Positions 52,428 to 61,094 of a stretch of DNA of 64,000 nt are shown here, one piece after another; position 1 is the stretch's first letter, and each line of letters begins with the position of its first letter. The stretch is from Afipia sp. GTDB lineage: Bacteria; Pseudomonadota; Alphaproteobacteria; Rhizobiales; Xanthobacteraceae. The position numbers were made by a program, and so were the translations under genes. Where the stretch lies: NCBI GenBank assembly GCA_017308595.1, contig JAFKER010000008.1, positions 124,001 through 188,000 of the forward strand, written 5' to 3'. The notes below the pieces were generated by a model. It was not told the DNA's origin. It did not search any database and worked only from the letters and a program-made list of their open reading frames with translations.

Positions 52428-53456
52428 TTGGGTTTCATGACCCCGCTTTCCGTTCTCGACCTCTCGGTCGTCACCACCGGCACCAAGCCTTCGCAGTCGC
52501 TGCGCAACAGCATCGATCTGGCGCAGCATGCCGATCGTCTCGGCTATACGCGCTACTGGTTGGCCGAACATCACAGCCTTGCCTCGGTCGCGTCACCCGC
52601 GCCCGAAATCATGATCGGCCAGATTGCAGCAGCGACGCAGCGCATCCGCGTCGGATCGGGTGGCGTGATGCTGCCGAACCATGCGCCGATCATGGTGGCC
52701 GAGCGGTTCAAGATGCTGGAAGCGCTGTTTCCCGGCCGCATTGATCTTGGACTTGGCCGCGCGCCCGGTACCGACCAGACGACGATGCACGCGCTGCGCC
52801 AGCGGTTCGACCCGCGCGGCGGAGATGATTTTATCGAGCGTCTGATCGAGCTGACGTTGTGGGAGACACGCAAATTCCCGGAAGGTCATCCCTATAACAA
52901 CGTGTTCGCGATGCCGGACGATGCGCCGTTGCCGCCGATCTGGCTGCTCGGATCCAGCGATTACAGCGCGCAGTTGTCGGCACAGGTCGGCATGGGTTTC
53001 GCATTCGCGCATCATTTCGCGTCGCATGACGCAGCCGATGCGATGATTCACTATCGCGCGCATTTCAAGCCATCACACTGGCGCGAGACGCCTTACGCGA
53101 TCCTTGCGATTGCCGTGATCATGGCCGAGACCGATGAAGAGGCTGACCGGCTGGCATCTTCCGCCGATCTCAATCGCCTGCTGCGCGACCGGGGACAATA
53201 TCGTCCGCTGCCGAGTATCGAGGAGGCGCAGGCCTATCCGTATTCCGATGCGGATCGCGCGAGTATCGCGCGCAACCGCTCGCGGCTGTTCGTCGGCTCA
53301 AAGCAGACAGTGATGGAGAAAATCACGCCGCTGATCGAGGTCTGCAAGGCGGACGAAGTGATGGTGATCACGGCGACCTACGATCACGACGCGCGCAAGC
53401 GGTCCTATAGTCTGCTTGCGGACGCATTCGGGATCGGAAAACAGGCGGCGGCGTAG
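52428..53456 (+). CDS. LLM class flavin-dependent oxidoreductase (luciferase-like)
   Basis: A 342-residue TIM-barrel protein of the bacterial-luciferase-like family that uses reduced FMN or F420. Visible are SVLDLSVVTTGTKPSQSLRNS, GYTRYWLAEHHSLASVASPAPE, LPNHAPIMVAERFKMLEALFPGRIDLGLGRAPG and the C-terminal substrate-gating helices. The TTG start at 52428 has GGAGAG 8 bases upstream; the ATG at 52437 would be too far from that site. Members are often annotated as alkane or monooxygenase-like, and the true substrate here is unknown. Convergent with pheA. Confidence 0.85.
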   Translation: MGFMTPLSVLDLSVVTTGTKPSQSLRNSIDLAQHADRLGYTRYWLAEHHSLASVASPAPEIMIGQIAAATQRIRVGSGGVMLPNHAPIMVAERFKMLEALFPGRIDLGLGRAPGTDQTTMHALRQRFDPRGGDDFIERLIELTLWETRKFPEGHPYNNVFAMPDDAPLPPIWLLGSSDYSAQLSAQVGMGFAFAHHFASHDAADAMIHYRAHFKPSHWRETPYAILAIAVIMAETDEEADRLASSADLNRLLRDRGQYRPLPSIEEAQAYPYSDADRASIARNRSRLFVGSKQTVMEKITPLIEVCKADEVMVITATYDHDARKRSYSLLADAFGIGKQAAA

Positions 53457-53462
53457 TTCGCC

Positions 53463-54326
53463 TTATTCCGCAGCCTTTTCCGTAAATGCCACGCGGAAAG
53501 GATGCGCCGGATAGACGCCGACGATGCGCAGTTCTTTCGAGAAAAACTTCAGTTCTTCCAGCGCAAAAGCAAGGTTCTTGTCGTCGGGATGGCCGTCGAC
53601 ATCGGCATAGAACTGCGTGGCGAAGAAGTTGCCCTCCACCATGTAGCTTTCAAGCTTGGTCATGTTGACGCCGTTGGTGGCGAAGCCGCCCATGGCTTTG
53701 TAGAGCGCCGCCGGCAGGTTGCGGACGCGGAAGACAAACGTCGTCACCAGCGCCCCGGAGCCTTTCTCCGGCCAGACCGGCTCGCGCGCCAGGATCACAA
53801 AGCGCGTGGTGTTGTGGCTCTCGTCCTCAATGTCCTCTGCGAGAATGTCGAGGCCGTAGATATCGGCGGCGAGGCGCGGTGCAATGGCCGCGCAGCTCTT
53901 GTCGTTCCGTTCGGACACGATGCGGGCCGCGCCGGCGGTGTCTGTTGCAATGATCGGTTTGATGCCGAGCTTGCGGATGATGTTGCGGCACTGTCCGATG
54001 GCGTGGACATGGCTCTCGACCGTCTTGATGTCGCCGAGCTTGGCGCCGCGCAGCCCCATCAACTGATGGCGGATCGGCAGAAACCATTCGCCGACAATGA
54101 AAAGTCCGGACTGCGGCAGCAGGTGGTGAATGTCGGCGACCCGGCCAGCCAGCGTGTTCTCGATCGGGATCATGCCGAGTGCGGCCTCGCCCGAGGAGAT
54201 CGCGGCGAGCGCGTCCTCGAAAGTAGCGCAGGGCAGCGGCGTTGCGTCAGGAAACGCCTCCGCGATCGCGATATGCGAGTTGGCTCCGGGCTCGCCCTGG
54301 AAGGCGATTTTCATTGGTTGGGTCAT
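53463..54326 (-). CDS. pheA: Prephenate dehydratase
   Basis: A 287-residue enzyme that makes phenylpyruvate from prephenate in phenylalanine synthesis. The catalytic part (about 1-185) has [29 protein letters not shown] and the signature [12 protein letters not shown] (Thr-Arg-Phe). A C-terminal ACT domain (about 200-275) binds phenylalanine. The ACT loop often written ESRP is here ESYMVEG. No chorismate mutase domain is fused. Its ATG overlaps the kdsB stop by four bases, so the pair is co-expressed. Confidence 0.93.
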   Translation of the reverse strand: MTQPMKIAFQGEPGANSHIAIAEAFPDATPLPCATFEDALAAISSGEAALGMIPIENTLAGRVADIHHLLPQSGLFIVGEWFLPIRHQLMGLRGAKLGDIKTVESHVHAIGQCRNIIRKLGIKPIIATDTAGAARIVSERNDKSCAAIAPRLAADIYGLDILAEDIEDESHNTTRFVILAREPVWPEKGSGALVTTFVFRVRNLPAALYKAMGGFATNGVNMTKLESYMVEGNFFATQFYADVDGHPDDKNLAFALEELKFFSKELRIVGVYPAHPFRVAFTEKAAE

Positions 54327-55069
54327 GATGGTCTTCCCGCCAGCATCTGGCGTGCGATCTCAAGGTCATGAGGCGTATCGACGCCCAAAGGCACGGTGTC
54401 AACCACGGCGACATCGATCCGCATTCCAGCCTCCAGCGCCCGCAGTTGTTCGAGCTTTTCGCGGACCTCGAGCGGCGAGGGCGGCAGGGCCACGAACCGC
54501 GTCAGTGCGCTGCGCCGGTAGGCATAGAGGCCGATATGATGATGGCGCGGGCCATCGCCATAAGGCGCGGTTGCACGGGTGAAATACAGCGCCCGCAGCC
54601 TCGTGGCGCTGAGCGGGGAGCCGACCACCTTCACGACGTTGGGATTGGTATGTTCCTCATCTTTCGCAATGACGGCGGCAAGGGTCGCGATATCCACCTC
54701 GGGATTGTCGAAAGGGGACAACACGGCCCGGACGGCCTCGGGGTCGATGGTGGGCAGGTCGCCCTGAACATTGATGATGGTGTCGATCTCGCCTGCGCTA
54801 TCCAAAGTCTGAAGCGCCTCGAAGATCCGGTCGGAGCCGGAGGGATGGTCGGCGCGGGTCATGACGGCCTCACCGCCATGGCTGGTGACGGCTGCCGCGA
54901 TATCCGCCGAATCCGTCGCCACCACGACCCTTCCGATTCGCGCCGCTTCCGCCCGGCGAACAACCTGGACGATCATCGGGAGCCCGCCGATATCCAGAAG
55001 CGGCTTGCCCGGCAGGCGGGTGGCGGCCATGCGGGCGGGAATCAGCACGAGAGCGCGGGTTTTTGTCAT
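54323..55069 (-). CDS. kdsB: 3-deoxy-manno-octulosonate cytidylyltransferase
   Basis: A 248-residue CMP-KDO synthetase that activates KDO for lipopolysaccharide core assembly. The nucleotide-binding start is [21 protein letters not shown], and [14 protein letters not shown] and [10 protein letters not shown] carry the substrate and metal contacts. The normal length and motifs are complete. First gene of a kdsB-pheA pair and divergent from the CycM-like cytochrome gene, a layout I recall from Bradyrhizobium relatives. Confidence 0.95.
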   Translation of the reverse strand: MTKTRALVLIPARMAATRLPGKPLLDIGGLPMIVQVVRRAEAARIGRVVVATDSADIAAAVTSHGGEAVMTRADHPSGSDRIFEALQTLDSAGEIDTIINVQGDLPTIDPEAVRAVLSPFDNPEVDIATLAAVIAKDEEHTNPNVVKVVGSPLSATRLRALYFTRATAPYGDGPRHHHIGLYAYRRSALTRFVALPPSPLEVREKLEQLRALEAGMRIDVAVVDTVPLGVDTPHDLEIARQMLAGRPS

Positions 55070-55279
55070 CGGAGGCAGGCGGCTCGGACAGCCAGATTTA
55101 TGAGGAAATAACGGGCGTTTTCAAAGGGTCGCGCGTTTATACGGGTTGCCAGAAGGCAGGCAAACCGTTATCTCGATCCCGCTGCCAGTATTGCGCCGCA
55201 CGACGGCTGCCGGTAGTAAATTTCATGGCCATTTCCCGGCCGCAGACATCGACCTAACGGCCCCGGAGCCTGATCCAAA

Positions 55280-55831
55280 ATGGACTCCTTCGAACTCAAC
55301 AAGATCATGGGCGCAGTGCTTGGCACCTGCCTCGTTCTGCTCGCGACCAACATGGCCGCCAACGCTATTTTCGCGCCAAAGAAGCTGGAAAAGCCCGGTT
55401 TCGAGATCGCGGTGAAAGAAACCGATGGTGCTGCTGGCCCGGCGGCTGCTGCTGCACCGAGCGAGCCGATCGAAAAACTGCTCCAGACCGCTTCCATCGA
55501 GAAGGGCGCTGCCGCCGCCAAGAAGTGCGCGGCCTGCCATACCTTCGAAAAGAACGGCGCGAACAAGGTCGGCCCGAACCTCTACGGCATTCTCGACGAC
55601 GAGGTTGGCCATGGCCGTGGCGGCTTCAACTTCTCGGCTGCGATGAAGGGCAAAGGCGGCAAGTGGACTTACGACAACCTCAACAAGTTCATCGCCAGCC
55701 CGAAGGGTTTTGTCCCGGGCACCGCGATGGGCTTCGCCGGCATCAGCAAGGACAGCGAGCGTGCTGACCTGATTGCCTACCTGCGCACACTGGCTGATAC
55801 GCCTGTGCCGCTGCCGACCGCGAGCAAATGA
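55280..55831 (+). CDS. cycM: Membrane-anchored class I cytochrome c (CycM-like)
   Basis: A 183-residue protein with one N-terminal membrane anchor (about 8-32) that stays uncleaved. An Ala/Pro-rich linker (about 50-65) follows, then a class I cytochrome c domain. The heme motif is CAACH (around residue 83-87), and the axial Met lies in PGTAMGF. This is the CycM/c552 type that transfers electrons between the bc1 complex and the aa3-type oxidase in Bradyrhizobium. It is divergent from kdsB and followed by a strong terminator. Confidence 0.92.
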   Translation: MDSFELNKIMGAVLGTCLVLLATNMAANAIFAPKKLEKPGFEIAVKETDGAAGPAAAAAPSEPIEKLLQTASIEKGAAAAKKCAACHTFEKNGANKVGPNLYGILDDEVGHGRGGFNFSAAMKGKGGKWTYDNLNKFIASPKGFVPGTAMGFAGISKDSERADLIAYLRTLADTPVPLPTASK

Positions 55832-55863
55832 GTCTCAGGCGGGTGACCGAAATTTAATTCAAG

Positions 55864-55890
55864 AACGGCCAGGCTTGCCTGGCCGTTTTT
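55864..55890 (+). terminator. Rho-independent terminator of cycM
   Basis: AACGGCCAGGC, TT loop, GCCTGGCCGTT, followed by TTT. Confidence 0.9.
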
Positions 55891-55997
55891 GCGTTGGAAT
55901 TGCTGTTGTTTTCGTGCCGGACATTTCGCCGCAAAGAACCTGCGGGTACGGGCTGGCATCATATCCAAAAACCGACATAATCGGCCAAGACGTTGCT

Positions 55998-56070
55998 TAG
56001 TGATCCGGTTCTGACATTCGTATGATGTTGTCTCGGGCGCTTTACGAATGTCAGAACCAAAGGATCACTA
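55998..56070. repeat. Large palindrome, family E (TAGTGATCCGGTTCTGACATT type)
   Basis: TAGTGATCC ... GGATCACTA ends, then GGTTCTGACATTCGTA facing TACGAATGTCAGAACC. The arms total 25 bp with one 3-base bulge and a loop of about 19 bases. Confidence 0.95.
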
Positions 56071-56082
56071 GAATTATTATCT

Positions 56083-56159
56083 GCGAGTGCCCTTTCGTAT
56101 CCGACGTTCGTTCGGAAGGTGCCGCAGAATGAGGCGAACGCCGGATACGGGACACTCGC
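56083..56159. repeat. Second large imperfect palindrome
   Basis: GCGAGTGCCC ... CGTATCCGACGTTCG faces CGAACGCCGGATACG ... GGACACTCGC. The arms are about 25 bp with a few mismatches, around a loop of about 24 bases. Only 12 bases from the first palindrome. Confidence 0.85.
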
Positions 56160-56193
56160 ATCTGTTTTTCGATCAGCAACAGGAACATTCGAT

Positions 56194-58080
56194 TTGAGCA
56201 TTTCCCGGCGCAGCCTTCTTCAGAGCGGTGCGTTTGTCGCCACGGTTCCGATGCTGAAGGCGACAGGGCTGGATGCGATCGCTTCCGCGCACGCCCAAAC
56301 AGCCGCACCTGAATGGAAGCATGCACTGTCGCTGTTCGGCGACATCAAATATCCCGCAGGCTTCACACGGTTTGATTACGTCAATCCGGATGCACCCAAA
56401 GGCGGCAGCACGCGGCAGATTTCGATCGGCACGTTCGACAACTTCAACTTCGCTGTTGCGGGCGTGAAGGGCAATATCGCGCCGGCCGTGATGCTGATCT
56501 ATGAATCGCTGATGGTGCAGTCGCTGGACGAGGCCAGCACCAAATACGGCTTGCTGGCCGAAGCCGCGATGCATCCTGATGATTTCTCCTGGGTCACCTA
56601 TCGTCTGCGCAAGGAAGCGCGCTGGCATGACGGCAAGCCGGTAACGCCGGAGGACGTGCTGTTCTCGCTCGAGGTGCTGAAGAAATACAGCCCGATGTAT
56701 TCCTCCTACTACAAGCATGTGGTGAAGGCGGAGAAGGTCGGATCGCACGAGATCAAATTCACCTTCGATGCGCCGGGCAATCGCGAATTGCCAACCATTG
56801 TGGGCGAGTTGATCGTTCTTCCGAAGCATTGGTGGGAAGGCACCGACAGTGAAGGCCGCAAGCGCGACATCGGCGCGACCACACTGGAAAAGCCGCTGGG
56901 CTCGGGCCCTTATGCGATCAAGGATTTTGTCGCAGGCCGTTCTGTGACGGTGGAGCGGGTGAAAGACTACTGGGGTTTGAAGACACCGGTGCGTGTCGGT
57001 CAGCAAAATTTCGATGAAATGCGTTTTGAGTTCTTCCGCGACACCACTGTGTCGCTCGAGGCGTTCAAGGCGGATCAGGCGGACTGGACCGTGGAATCCT
57101 CGGCCAAGAGCTGGGCCACGGCCTACGATTTCCCTGCGGTGAAAGATAAGCGCGTCTTGCTGGAGGAGTTTCCGATCAACGACTCGGGCCGGATGCAGGG
57201 TTTTGCCTTCAACATCCGCCGCGAACTGTTCGCGGACAAACGCGTGCGCCGTGCGTTCAATTATGCATTCGATTTCGAAGAGATGAACAAGCAGCTCTTC
57301 TACGGCAAGTACAAGCGTATCAATAGCTACTTCGAGGGAACGGACCTCGCCAGTTCCGGAATTCCGGTTCAGAAGGAATTCGAAATTCTCAAAGAGGTCT
57401 ACGGCGATATCCCGCCGGAGGTGATCGCGAAGCCTTACGAGAATCCCGTCGGCGGCGACCCGGAGAAAGTGCGCGACAATCTTCGCAATGCGACGCGGCT
57501 GCTTCGCGAGGCGGGCTATGAAGTGCGCGACGGCAAACTGGTCAGGAAGGACGGTACGCCGGTCGTGGTTGAATTCCTGCTGGATAACCCGTCGTTCGAG
57601 CGCATCGTTTTGTTCTACAAGCCCTCGCTGGAGCGGCTGGGCGTCACCGTGAATGTTCGCACCGTCGACGACGCGCAGTATCAGAACCGCGTGCGCAATT
57701 TCGACTATGACATCATCTCGGACGTTTGGGCACAGTCGCTGTCGCCCGGCAACGAGCAGCGGGATTTCTGGGGCACGCCGGCGGCGGATATTCCCGGCTC
57801 GCGCAACACCATCGGGATCAAGAATCCGGTGATCGACAAGCTGATCGACAAGATCATTTATGCGAGTGACCGCGAGACGCTGGTGGCCGCGACCAAGGCG
57901 CTGGATCGCGTGCTGCTCTGGCATTATTACGTCGTGCCGCAGTTCACTTACGGATTCCTGCGAAGCGCGCGGTGGGATCGCTTCAGCCATGCGCCGCTTC
58001 CGAAATACGGCCGCTCCGGTCTGCCATCGCTGTGGTGGTACGACAAGGAGAAGGCCGACAAGATCGGCAGGCGTTCTTGA
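56194..58080 (+). CDS. yejA: YejA-like extracellular solute-binding protein family 5, copy 1 (Tat-exported)
   Basis: A 628-residue SBP family 5 protein. The N-terminus SISRRSLLQSGAFVATVPML is a twin-arginine signal, so it is exported folded. The mature part has ALSLFGDIKYPAGFTRFDYVNPDAPKGG, the YejA-type start, and VTYRLRKEARWHDGKPVTPEDV. YejA-type proteins bind peptides or microcin C-like oligopeptides. The TTG start at 56194 has AGGAA 8 bases upstream and makes the RR signal N-terminal; the GTG at 56119 lies in a palindrome. First gene of the yej operon. Confidence 0.88.
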   Translation: MSISRRSLLQSGAFVATVPMLKATGLDAIASAHAQTAAPEWKHALSLFGDIKYPAGFTRFDYVNPDAPKGGSTRQISIGTFDNFNFAVAGVKGNIAPAVMLIYESLMVQSLDEASTKYGLLAEAAMHPDDFSWVTYRLRKEARWHDGKPVTPEDVLFSLEVLKKYSPMYSSYYKHVVKAEKVGSHEIKFTFDAPGNRELPTIVGELIVLPKHWWEGTDSEGRKRDIGATTLEKPLGSGPYAIKDFVAGRSVTVERVKDYWGLKTPVRVGQQNFDEMRFEFFRDTTVSLEAFKADQADWTVESSAKSWATAYDFPAVKDKRVLLEEFPINDSGRMQGFAFNIRRELFADKRVRRAFNYAFDFEEMNKQLFYGKYKRINSYFEGTDLASSGIPVQKEFEILKEVYGDIPPEVIAKPYENPVGGDPEKVRDNLRNATRLLREAGYEVRDGKLVRKDGTPVVVEFLLDNPSFERIVLFYKPSLERLGVTVNVRTVDDAQYQNRVRNFDYDIISDVWAQSLSPGNEQRDFWGTPAADIPGSRNTIGIKNPVIDKLIDKIIYASDRETLVAATKALDRVLLWHYYVVPQFTYGFLRSARWDRFSHAPLPKYGRSGLPSLWWYDKEKADKIGRRS

Positions 58081-59981
58081 CCGGGCTCTCGCGGCGGCGC
58101 GTTCTCGTTCTTGGCGGCAGCGCCGTGGCTGCCGCATGGACGCCGCTTGGTGCCGCGGCTCAATCCGCTGTTGAGGCTGCACCCGAATCCCATGGCATGT
58201 CGGCCTTTGGCGATCTGAAATACCCCGCGGATTTCAGGAATTTCGACTATGTGAACGTCAGTGCGCCGAAAGGCGGCGTCTTCTCGACGATTCCGTCTCT
58301 GCGATCCTATAATACGTCGTTCCAGACTTTTAATTCGCTCAACAGCTTCATTCTGAAAGGCGATGGCGCCTTTGGCATGGATCAGACCTTTGCGTCGCTG
58401 ATGGTGCGTGCAAGCGACGAACCGGATGCGATGTATGGCCTGGTCGCACGTTCGGTGCGGATTTCGCCGGACAAACTGACTTATCGTTTTACGTTGCGGC
58501 CCGAGGCGCGCTTCCACGATGGCACGAAGATCACCGCGAAGGACGTGGCATTCTCCCTGACGGTGCTCAAGGAGAAGGGGCATCCGATTATCCAGCAGCA
58601 GTTGCGCGACATGACCCGGGCGGAAGCCGGCGATGATGCGACCGTGACTGTAACGTTTGCCGACAAGCGCGGCCGCGATGTGCCTCTATATGTGGCCGGC
58701 CTGCCGATTTTTTCGAAGTCGTATTACGACAAGAAGCCGTTCGAGGAATCCACGCTCGACATTCCGCTCGGCTCGGGACCTTACAAGGTGGGACGTTTCG
58801 AGGCAGGGCGCTATATCGAATACGAGCGCGTCAAGGATTGGTGGGCGAAGGATCTGCCGGTCTCGCGCGGCGCCTTCAATTTCGACACGGTGCGTTACGA
58901 ATTCTATCGCGACCGGGATGTCGCATTCGAAGGTTTCACCGGCCGGAATTATCTTTATCGCGAGGAATTCACAGCGCGCATCTGGAATACGCGTTACGAT
59001 TTCCCGGCGATCAAGGATGGCCGCGTGAAGCAGGAGAAGTTGCCCGACGATACACCGTCAGGTGCACAAGGCTGGTTTCTCAACATGCGGCGCGCGCAGT
59101 TCAAGGATCCGCGCGTGCGTGAGGCTCTGATCAACGCCTTCGATTTCGAGTGGACCAACAAGACCATCATGTACGGCGCCTATGCGCGCACGGTCTCGCC
59201 ATTCCAGAATTCCGATCTGATGGCCGAAGGCCCGCCGCCGCCAGAGGAATTGAAGCTGCTGGAGCCGTTTCGCGGACAGGTGCCGGACGAGGTGTTCGGT
59301 GCGCCGTTTGTCCCCCCCGTGAGCGATGGGTCGGGGCAGGATCGGGCGCTGCTGCGCAAGGCGTCGCAATTGCTGCAAGACGCGGGTTACCCCATCAAGG
59401 ACGGCAAACGCCGCTTGCCGAATGGCGATGTGTTCCGCATCGAGTTCCTGCTCGATGAACCGGCATTCCAGGCGCATCACGCGCCTTACATCAAGAATCT
59501 TGGCGTACTGGGAATCGAGGCCAGCGTGCGGCTGGTCGATCCGGTGCAATTTCGCGCCCGCGTCGATGACTTCGATTTCGACACCGCGATCCAGCGATTC
59601 AGTATGTCGACGACGCCAGGTGATGCGATGCGCACCTTCTTCTCGTCGCAGGTCGCCGATATCAAGGGCTCGCAGAACTTGTCGGGCATCAAGAATCCCG
59701 CAATCGATGCGCTGATCGAGCGGATTATCGCTGCCGAGAACCGCGACGAACTCCGCGTCGCCTGCCGTGCCTTCGATCGCGTGTTCCGCGCCGGCCGTTA
59801 CTGGGTGCCGCAGTGGTATTCGGCGAGCCATCGCATTGCCTATTGGGATGTATTTGCCCATCCTTCGAACATTCCGCGATACATCAGCGGTGTCGGTACG
59901 CCGGATCTGTGGTGGAGCGATGAGGCGAAAGCCAGAAAGCCGGAGCAGGCTGCACCGGCCAAATCCGAGCAGGCGAAATAA
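58077..59981 (+). CDS. YejA-like extracellular solute-binding protein family 5, copy 2 (Tat-exported)
   Basis: A 634-residue paralogue of the preceding protein. It has a twin-arginine signal (LSRRRVLVLGGSAVAAAWTPL, residues about 4-24). The mature part has SAFGDLKYPADFRNFDYVNVSAPKGGV and the SBP5 motif YRFTLRPEARFHDGTKITAKDV. The TTG start overlaps the stop codon of copy 1 (TTGA). Two different Tat-exported binding proteins could give one transporter a broader substrate range. The ligand is unknown. The C-terminal tail is Lys/Pro/Ala-rich. Confidence 0.88.
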   Translation: MTGLSRRRVLVLGGSAVAAAWTPLGAAAQSAVEAAPESHGMSAFGDLKYPADFRNFDYVNVSAPKGGVFSTIPSLRSYNTSFQTFNSLNSFILKGDGAFGMDQTFASLMVRASDEPDAMYGLVARSVRISPDKLTYRFTLRPEARFHDGTKITAKDVAFSLTVLKEKGHPIIQQQLRDMTRAEAGDDATVTVTFADKRGRDVPLYVAGLPIFSKSYYDKKPFEESTLDIPLGSGPYKVGRFEAGRYIEYERVKDWWAKDLPVSRGAFNFDTVRYEFYRDRDVAFEGFTGRNYLYREEFTARIWNTRYDFPAIKDGRVKQEKLPDDTPSGAQGWFLNMRRAQFKDPRVREALINAFDFEWTNKTIMYGAYARTVSPFQNSDLMAEGPPPPEELKLLEPFRGQVPDEVFGAPFVPPVSDGSGQDRALLRKASQLLQDAGYPIKDGKRRLPNGDVFRIEFLLDEPAFQAHHAPYIKNLGVLGIEASVRLVDPVQFRARVDDFDFDTAIQRFSMSTTPGDAMRTFFSSQVADIKGSQNLSGIKNPAIDALIERIIAAENRDELRVACRAFDRVFRAGRYWVPQWYSASHRIAYWDVFAHPSNIPRYISGVGTPDLWWSDEAKARKPEQAAPAKSEQAK

Positions 59982-59984
59982 TCC

Positions 59985-61094
59985 ATGACCGCGTATATCG
60001 CCCGCCGCATCCTGCTGATGATTCCCACCTTGCTGGGGATACTGTTCGTGTCCTTTGTCGTGGTGCAGTTTGCTCCCGGCGGGCCGGTGGAGCGGGTGAT
60101 CGCGCAATTGTCCGGTTCGGACACCGGCGCAAGCTCGCGCATCTCAGGATCATCCGGCGGCGATTTCGCTTCTCGCCCACAGGCAGGGGCATCTGCCGAT
60201 GCGGTGTCCTCTAAATATCGCGGCGCGCAGGGGCTGGATCCGGATTTCGTCAAGAGTCTTGAAAAGCAGTTCGGTTTCGACAAGCCGGCGCCGGAACGCT
60301 TCGCGCTAATGCTGTGGAATTTTGCGCGCTTCGACTTCGGCAAGAGTTATTTCCGAGACGTCAGCGTGATCCAGCTCATTAAGGAAAAGCTGCCGGTGTC
60401 GATGTCGCTTGGCATCTGGATGACGCTGCTGACCTACCTGATCTCGATCCCGCTCGGCATCCGCAAGGCCATTCAGGACGGTTCGAAGTTCGATACCTGG
60501 ACATCCGGCATCATCATTATTGGGTTTGCAATTCCAGGCTTCCTGTTCGCGATCCTGCTGATCATCCTGTTCGCAGGAGGATCGTTCTTCGACATCTTCC
60601 CGTTGCGCGGTTTGACATCGGACGGCTGGTCGCAAATGCCGTGGTACCAGAAGATCACCGATTACTTCTGGCACATCACGCTGCCGCTGATCTCGATGGC
60701 GCTCGGCGCATTCGCCACCATGACGCTGCTCACGAAGAACTCGTTTTTGGACGAAATCCGCAAGCAGTATGTCATGACCGCACGCGCCAAGGGCTGCAAC
60801 GAACGGCAGGTGCTGTACGGGCATATTTTCCGTAACGCCATGCTGATCGTAATCGCCGGATTTCCCAGCGCCTTTATTCATGCGTTCTTCTCCGGCTCGC
60901 TCCTGATCGAAACCATCTTTTCGCTCGACGGGCTTGGCTTGCTCGGTTTCGAGAGCGTGCTCAATCGCGATTATCCGGTGGTGTTCGGTACGCTGTTCAT
61001 TTTTTCACTGGTAGGTCTGGTCGTGAATTTGATTTCCGATCTCGCCTATATGTGGATCGATCCGCGGATCGATTTCGAGGCACGCGAAGTATGA
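59985..61094 (+). CDS. yejB: ABC peptide transporter permease YejB-like
   Basis: A 369-residue inner-membrane permease with about six membrane segments. It begins MTAYIARRILLMIPTLLGILFVSFVVVQFAPGGPVERV, as DppB/YejB proteins do. A soluble insert (about 40-85) rich in Ser/Gly follows, as in YejB. The cytoplasmic EAA loop LDEIRKQYVMTARAKGCNERQVLYGH contacts the ATPase. It starts 3 bases after copy 2 of yejA and overlaps yejE by four bases. Confidence 0.93.
   Translation: MTAYIARRILLMIPTLLGILFVSFVVVQFAPGGPVERVIAQLSGSDTGASSRISGSSGGDFASRPQAGASADAVSSKYRGAQGLDPDFVKSLEKQFGFDKPAPERFALMLWNFARFDFGKSYFRDVSVIQLIKEKLPVSMSLGIWMTLLTYLISIPLGIRKAIQDGSKFDTWTSGIIIIGFAIPGFLFAILLIILFAGGSFFDIFPLRGLTSDGWSQMPWYQKITDYFWHITLPLISMALGAFATMTLLTKNSFLDEIRKQYVMTARAKGCNERQVLYGHIFRNAMLIVIAGFPSAFIHAFFSGSLLIETIFSLDGLGLLGFESVLNRDYPVVFGTLFIFSLVGLVVNLISDLAYMWIDPRIDFEAREV

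Larger units (their letters stand above)
55832..56193. other. 362-base intergenic region with terminator and two large palindromes
   Basis: No gene. Contains the cycM terminator (55864-55890), then a 73-base palindrome (55998-56070) and a 77-base imperfect palindrome (56083-56159). A GTG at 56119 in frame with yejA lies inside the second palindrome. Confidence 0.8.

Noticed and set aside
55998-56159. tRNA or small RNA gene at the large palindromes
   Set aside because: No cloverleaf, T-loop GTTC pattern or CCA end; the structure is two long simple hairpins.
56119-56193. GTG at 56119 as the yejA start
   Set aside because: It lies inside the second palindrome and would put 25 residues before the twin-arginine signal, which normally lies near the N-terminus.
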